This document shows positions 61,317 through 64,000 of a stretch of DNA of 64,000 bases, piece by piece. The notes beneath the pieces are model-generated. The model made no database searches. It had not been told where the DNA came from and saw only the letters and a program-made list of their open reading frames with translations. How positions within the stretch are numbered: the stretch's first letter is position 1; every line of letters begins with the position of its first letter. Position numbers and translations under genes: made by a program. Source of the stretch: JBFGFX01 sp965232455 (GTDB lineage: Bacteria; Pseudomonadota; Gammaproteobacteria; Steroidobacterales; Woeseiaceae); the NCBI GenBank assembly GCA_965232455.1, contig OZ246981.1, positions 2,728,001 through 2,792,000 on the forward strand. Reading direction: 5' to 3'.

Positions 61317-64000
61317 CTAGCGGCCAAGACGTCGGTTGATCCCGTCGAAATCGGCGGACAAGGCGCTATACCGATCCCTGGCTTCTTTCCCCGGCGCCTG
61401 ATCGGCGTTGCTGACCATGTTGTAGAGATACGAGATCTGGTCCACCAGCATCGGCGGCATGTACGTGCCTTCAGCGGTGGTCAATGCGGAAATCGCGTCC
61501 TCGACAATCTCCAGCCGGGCCGCATCGGACCCTGAAAGCTCCTCATCGCCCGACTGTTTGTCTTGTAAAGTCTTTTTCTCCTCGGCGAGACGCTCCGCAA
61601 GCTGCCGCGCATCACTCAGGAGACGGACCGTTTGCAGCTCGAAATCCACCTGCTCGGCGATCGTCGCGTCGGAAATCCCCAGAGACGTGACCCGCGGATC
61701 GGTCCGCAAATCGAACGACTGCTCGAACGTCTGCCCGTCAACGGTCAAGCGCGCCGTATAACGGCCGGGTTTTGCCAACGGTCCGTCGCGGAACCGCCGA
61801 TCGTCTTCCTCGTGCCAGGCGCCGGCATGGGTCATATCCCAGCGAAACCGGTTCATGCCCGCTTCCGCCGTCAGCTCCTCGGCGAGCAGATAAATCGTCT
61901 GATTCATGCCCATGTCCTCGATGACGGCGTCACCCTCTTCGTCGCCTTCTTCATCGTCGCCGGGATCGTGCTCGAACGCGTTGACGAGCATTCCGTCGGC
62001 GTCCAGAATCTCGAGCCTGATCGGCTCGTCAACCGATTCCGGCAGGTAATAGTCGATCAGGACCGCCGGCGTCGGGTATTGAGGCACGGCGTCCTCGTCG
62101 CGGTTACGAAAAGTTTGACGGTAGCGGATCGTCGCCGGCGGCTGGAACAGCACGGCTCGGTCGTCGAGCGTGCGAAACGCGTCCTGCCTCAGCGTCGTGA
62201 TATTGTCCAGGACCCAGAACGATCGCCCCATCGTGGAGATCGCGAGATCGCCGCGGATGACCCTGATGTCGGTGATCGGCGTGATCGGCAGGTTTTGCTG
62301 GAAACTGTCCCAGGTCTGGCCGTCGTTCAGCGAGACATACAGGCCAAACTCGGTGCCCGCAAACAGCAGCCCGGGCCGCTCGGGGTCCTCGCGGACGACC
62401 CGCACCGGATGGTCATCGGGTATGCCGTTCCGGCCGTCGGTCAGCAGCCGCCATCGCTGGCCGTAGTTTTCGGTCTTGTAGACGTAGGGCCGCCAGTCGC
62501 CCAGCTGATAACGCAGCACCGAAATATAGGCGCTCGCGGGATCGTGGTGAGACGGCTCGATCGAGTCGACGCGTCCGCCGGACGGCAGCCTCGAGGGCGT
62601 CACCTCCTGCCAGGAATCGCCGCCGTCTCTCGTCACGTATACCGGCCCGTCGTTGGCGCCGGTCCATATGACACCTCTTGCGATTTTGGATTCACGCAGC
62701 GAATAGATCGTGCTGTAGAACTCCTCGCCGGTGATATCGCGAGTGATTGGGCTGCCCGAGATGACCTGCTTGTCCGCCTCGAAGCCCGTCAGGTCCGGAG
62801 AGATGGTCTCCCAGGTCACGCCGTCGTCGCGTGTCACGTGCACGTACTGCGACGCATGGTAGACGACGTCCGGGTCGTGCGGCGATACGTGGATGGGCGA
62901 TACCCGCTGGAACCGGTAACGAAGATCGCGAGGATTCTGTCCGTACATGTTCGCGGCGCCGACGTAATAACCGCGCTCCGTGCCGGTTCGTTTGTCGAAA
63001 GTGCCGAAACGGCCTTTGCAGTTCGAGTAAACGATGTTGTGGTTACCCGGCTTCGGAACGCCGGGCCCGGTCTCGCAGCCGCCGGTTTCGATGAACCAGG
63101 CCATCGGGTGCTGTACCCGGTAAGGCGCCCGGCTGGGCACCGCAATCGTCGATCCATTGTCCTGCTGGCCGGCGTAGAGCCAATACGGATACTGATCGTC
63201 CACATCGACCTGATAAAGCTCCGCCGTCGGCTGGTTGAACTGCGTCGACCAGGTCTTGCCTCCGTTATGGGTAACGTTGGCGCCGCCGTCATTGGCCTGT
63301 ATGAAGAGCTGTGGATCGTCCGGATTGATCCACATGTCGTGATTGTCGCCGTGCGGCGGCCGGAGTTGCTCCCAGCTTTCCCCGCCGTCGATCGATTTGT
63401 AATAACGTGTCGCCATCGAGTAGACGATGTCCGGATTTTTCGGATCGACGTCGATGTTTGCGTAATAGAACGGCCGCGTACGGATGTAACCCTCGCTCGA
63501 CACCTGCTCGAACGATTCGCCCTGATCCACGGATTTGTAGAGCCCGCCTTCGTCGTCCGGCGCCTCGACGAGCGCGTAGACGATGCTGGAATCGGCCGGA
63601 GAAATAGCCAGGTCGATCTTGCCGATCAGCCCGGTGGGTAAACCGTCCGTTATCCTGCGCCAGGACTGCCCGCCGTTGACGGATTTGTACAAGCCGCCTT
63701 CCTCGTTCTCGCCGCCGCTGATGATCGTCCACGGTTTGCGTTCCGCTTTCCAGGCGGTTGCGAATACGACCTCTGGATTACCCGGAAGAAGCTCCAGATC
63801 CGAAAAACCGACGGTGTCGGAGATCGACAGCACCCGGTCCCAGGTTGCACCGCCGTCTTCGGTCTTGTAGACGCCGCGTTCTTCGTTGGCATTGAATGCC
63901 TGGCCGATCGCGGCCACCCAGACCACGTTGTGGTTCCCGGGGTCGATTTCCACCGCGCCGATGTGTCCGGTCTCGGTCAGGCCGACATGCTGCCAGGTTT
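61317..64000 (-). CDS. BNR/sortilin-like repeat protein (VPS10-type beta-propeller), cut by right window edge
   Basis: The frame is open through base 64000, so the N-terminus lies outside; the GTG at 63953 is an internal codon, because the preceding codons (TWQHVGLTETGHIG) fit the repeat. At least 894 residues remain. Repeats of the type GGATWDRVL, SVNGGQSWRRI, DGGESWEQL and DGGDSWQEVTP form two propellers, followed by a C-terminal region with RYTARLTVDGQTFEQSFDLRTDPRV and a helical tail. Relatives are labelled glycosyl hydrolase or BNR repeat protein and are exported, but their activity is unproven. Confidence 0.9.
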   Translation of the reverse strand, partial: TWQHVGLTETGHIGAVEIDPGNHNVVWVAAIGQAFNANEERGVYKTEDGGATWDRVLSISDTVGFSDLELLPGNPEVVFATAWKAERKPWTIISGGENEEGGLYKSVNGGQSWRRITDGLPTGLIGKIDLAISPADSSIVYALVEAPDDEGGLYKSVDQGESFEQVSSEGYIRTRPFYYANIDVDPKNPDIVYSMATRYYKSIDGGESWEQLRPPHGDNHDMWINPDDPQLFIQANDGGANVTHNGGKTWSTQFNQPTAELYQVDVDDQYPYWLYAGQQDNGSTIAVPSRAPYRVQHPMAWFIETGGCETGPGVPKPGNHNIVYSNCKGRFGTFDKRTGTERGYYVGAANMYGQNPRDLRYRFQRVSPIHVSPHDPDVVYHASQYVHVTRDDGVTWETISPDLTGFEADKQVISGSPITRDITGEEFYSTIYSLRESKIARGVIWTGANDGPVYVTRDGGDSWQEVTPSRLPSGGRVDSIEPSHHDPASAYISVLRYQLGDWRPYVYKTENYGQRWRLLTDGRNGIPDDHPVRVVREDPERPGLLFAGTEFGLYVSLNDGQTWDSFQQNLPITPITDIRVIRGDLAISTMGRSFWVLDNITTLRQDAFRTLDDRAVLFQPPATIRYRQTFRNRDEDAVPQYPTPAVLIDYYLPESVDEPIRLEILDADGMLVNAFEHDPGDDEEGDEEGDAVIEDMGMNQTIYLLAEELTAEAGMNRFRWDMTHAGAWHEEDDRRFRDGPLAKPGRYTARLTVDGQTFEQSFDLRTDPRVTSLGISDATIAEQVDFELQTVRLLSDARQLAERLAEEKKTLQDKQSGDEELSGSDAARLEIVEDAISALTTAEGTYMPPMLVDQISYLYNMVSNADQAPGKEARDRYSALSADFDGINRRLGR

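Noticed and set aside
61632..63641. Plus-strand open frame of 669 codons
   Set aside because: It mirrors the BNR-repeat gene on the other strand and has no recognisable motif.

Overview
The window is a high-GC proteobacterial chromosome segment, densely packed with genes and without rRNA, tRNA, CRISPR or insertion sequences that I could recognise. TonB-dependent receptors, Tat and lipoprotein signals, AAHS-type MFS transport, HpaR/IclR/LysR regulators and PepSY/HupE membrane proteins point to an aerobic Gram-negative heterotroph. A gammaproteobacterium living on plant- or algae-derived organic matter is my best guess, but the lineage is not proven here.

Layout. 1-5000: the 5' part of a TonB-dependent receptor (cut by the left edge), a 655-bp gap and an M1 metallopeptidase; this stretch looks AT-richer than the rest. 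5000-14400: a SpdH-like flavin oxidoreductase, a gamma-glutamyltransferase lipoprotein, two small exported proteins, a LytS/LytTR two-component system, an exported formamidase-like enzyme and a DUF6152 protein. 14400-23800: an operon of aldehyde dehydrogenase, Nramp-like carrier and ThDP enzyme, then a sulfatase, a PepSY membrane protein, a membrane-anchor protein and HupE/UreJ.

23900-42500 is an aromatic catabolic block. It opens with a FAH enzyme and an MhpB-type extradiol dioxygenase facing an IclR regulator and an aromatic-acid MFS carrier. Next comes a protocatechuate 4,5-cleavage operon (ligU-ligI-ligK-lysR-ligA-ligB) divergent from ligJ-pobA-osmC. It ends with an SDR/ALDH pair resembling coniferyl alcohol and aldehyde dehydrogenases and a second TonB-dependent receptor. 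The genes would take 4-hydroxybenzoate to protocatechuate and then to pyruvate plus oxaloacetate, but no ligC is present.

42600-46700 holds an exported unknown, two YceI proteins (one fused to DUF6152) and a cytochrome b561-YceI fusion. 46700-55700 is a homoprotocatechuate (hpa) block: hpaF-hpaE, a LigA/LigB-like pair, a CMD-family protein and hpaD on the minus strand. Divergent from them are a DapA-family aldolase, an HpaG-like FAH enzyme and hpaR. A second HpaR-like repressor faces a flavin reductase. HpaH, HpaI and HpaB are absent from the window. 55800-64000: an M20 peptidase, a TolB-like/amidohydrolase fusion, a cytochrome c lipoprotein and a BNR-repeat protein cut by the right edge.

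The most notable points are four LigB-superfamily extradiol dioxygenases in 25 kb, an extra LigAB-like pair translationally coupled to hpaE, a DapA-family aldolase where HpaI might be expected, a LysR regulator with two HTH domains next to a T-N11-A operator candidate, an Nramp-like carrier without the metal-binding motif, a sulfatase with an altered GKWH motif, and dispersed REP-like palindromes sitting mostly at gene 3' ends.
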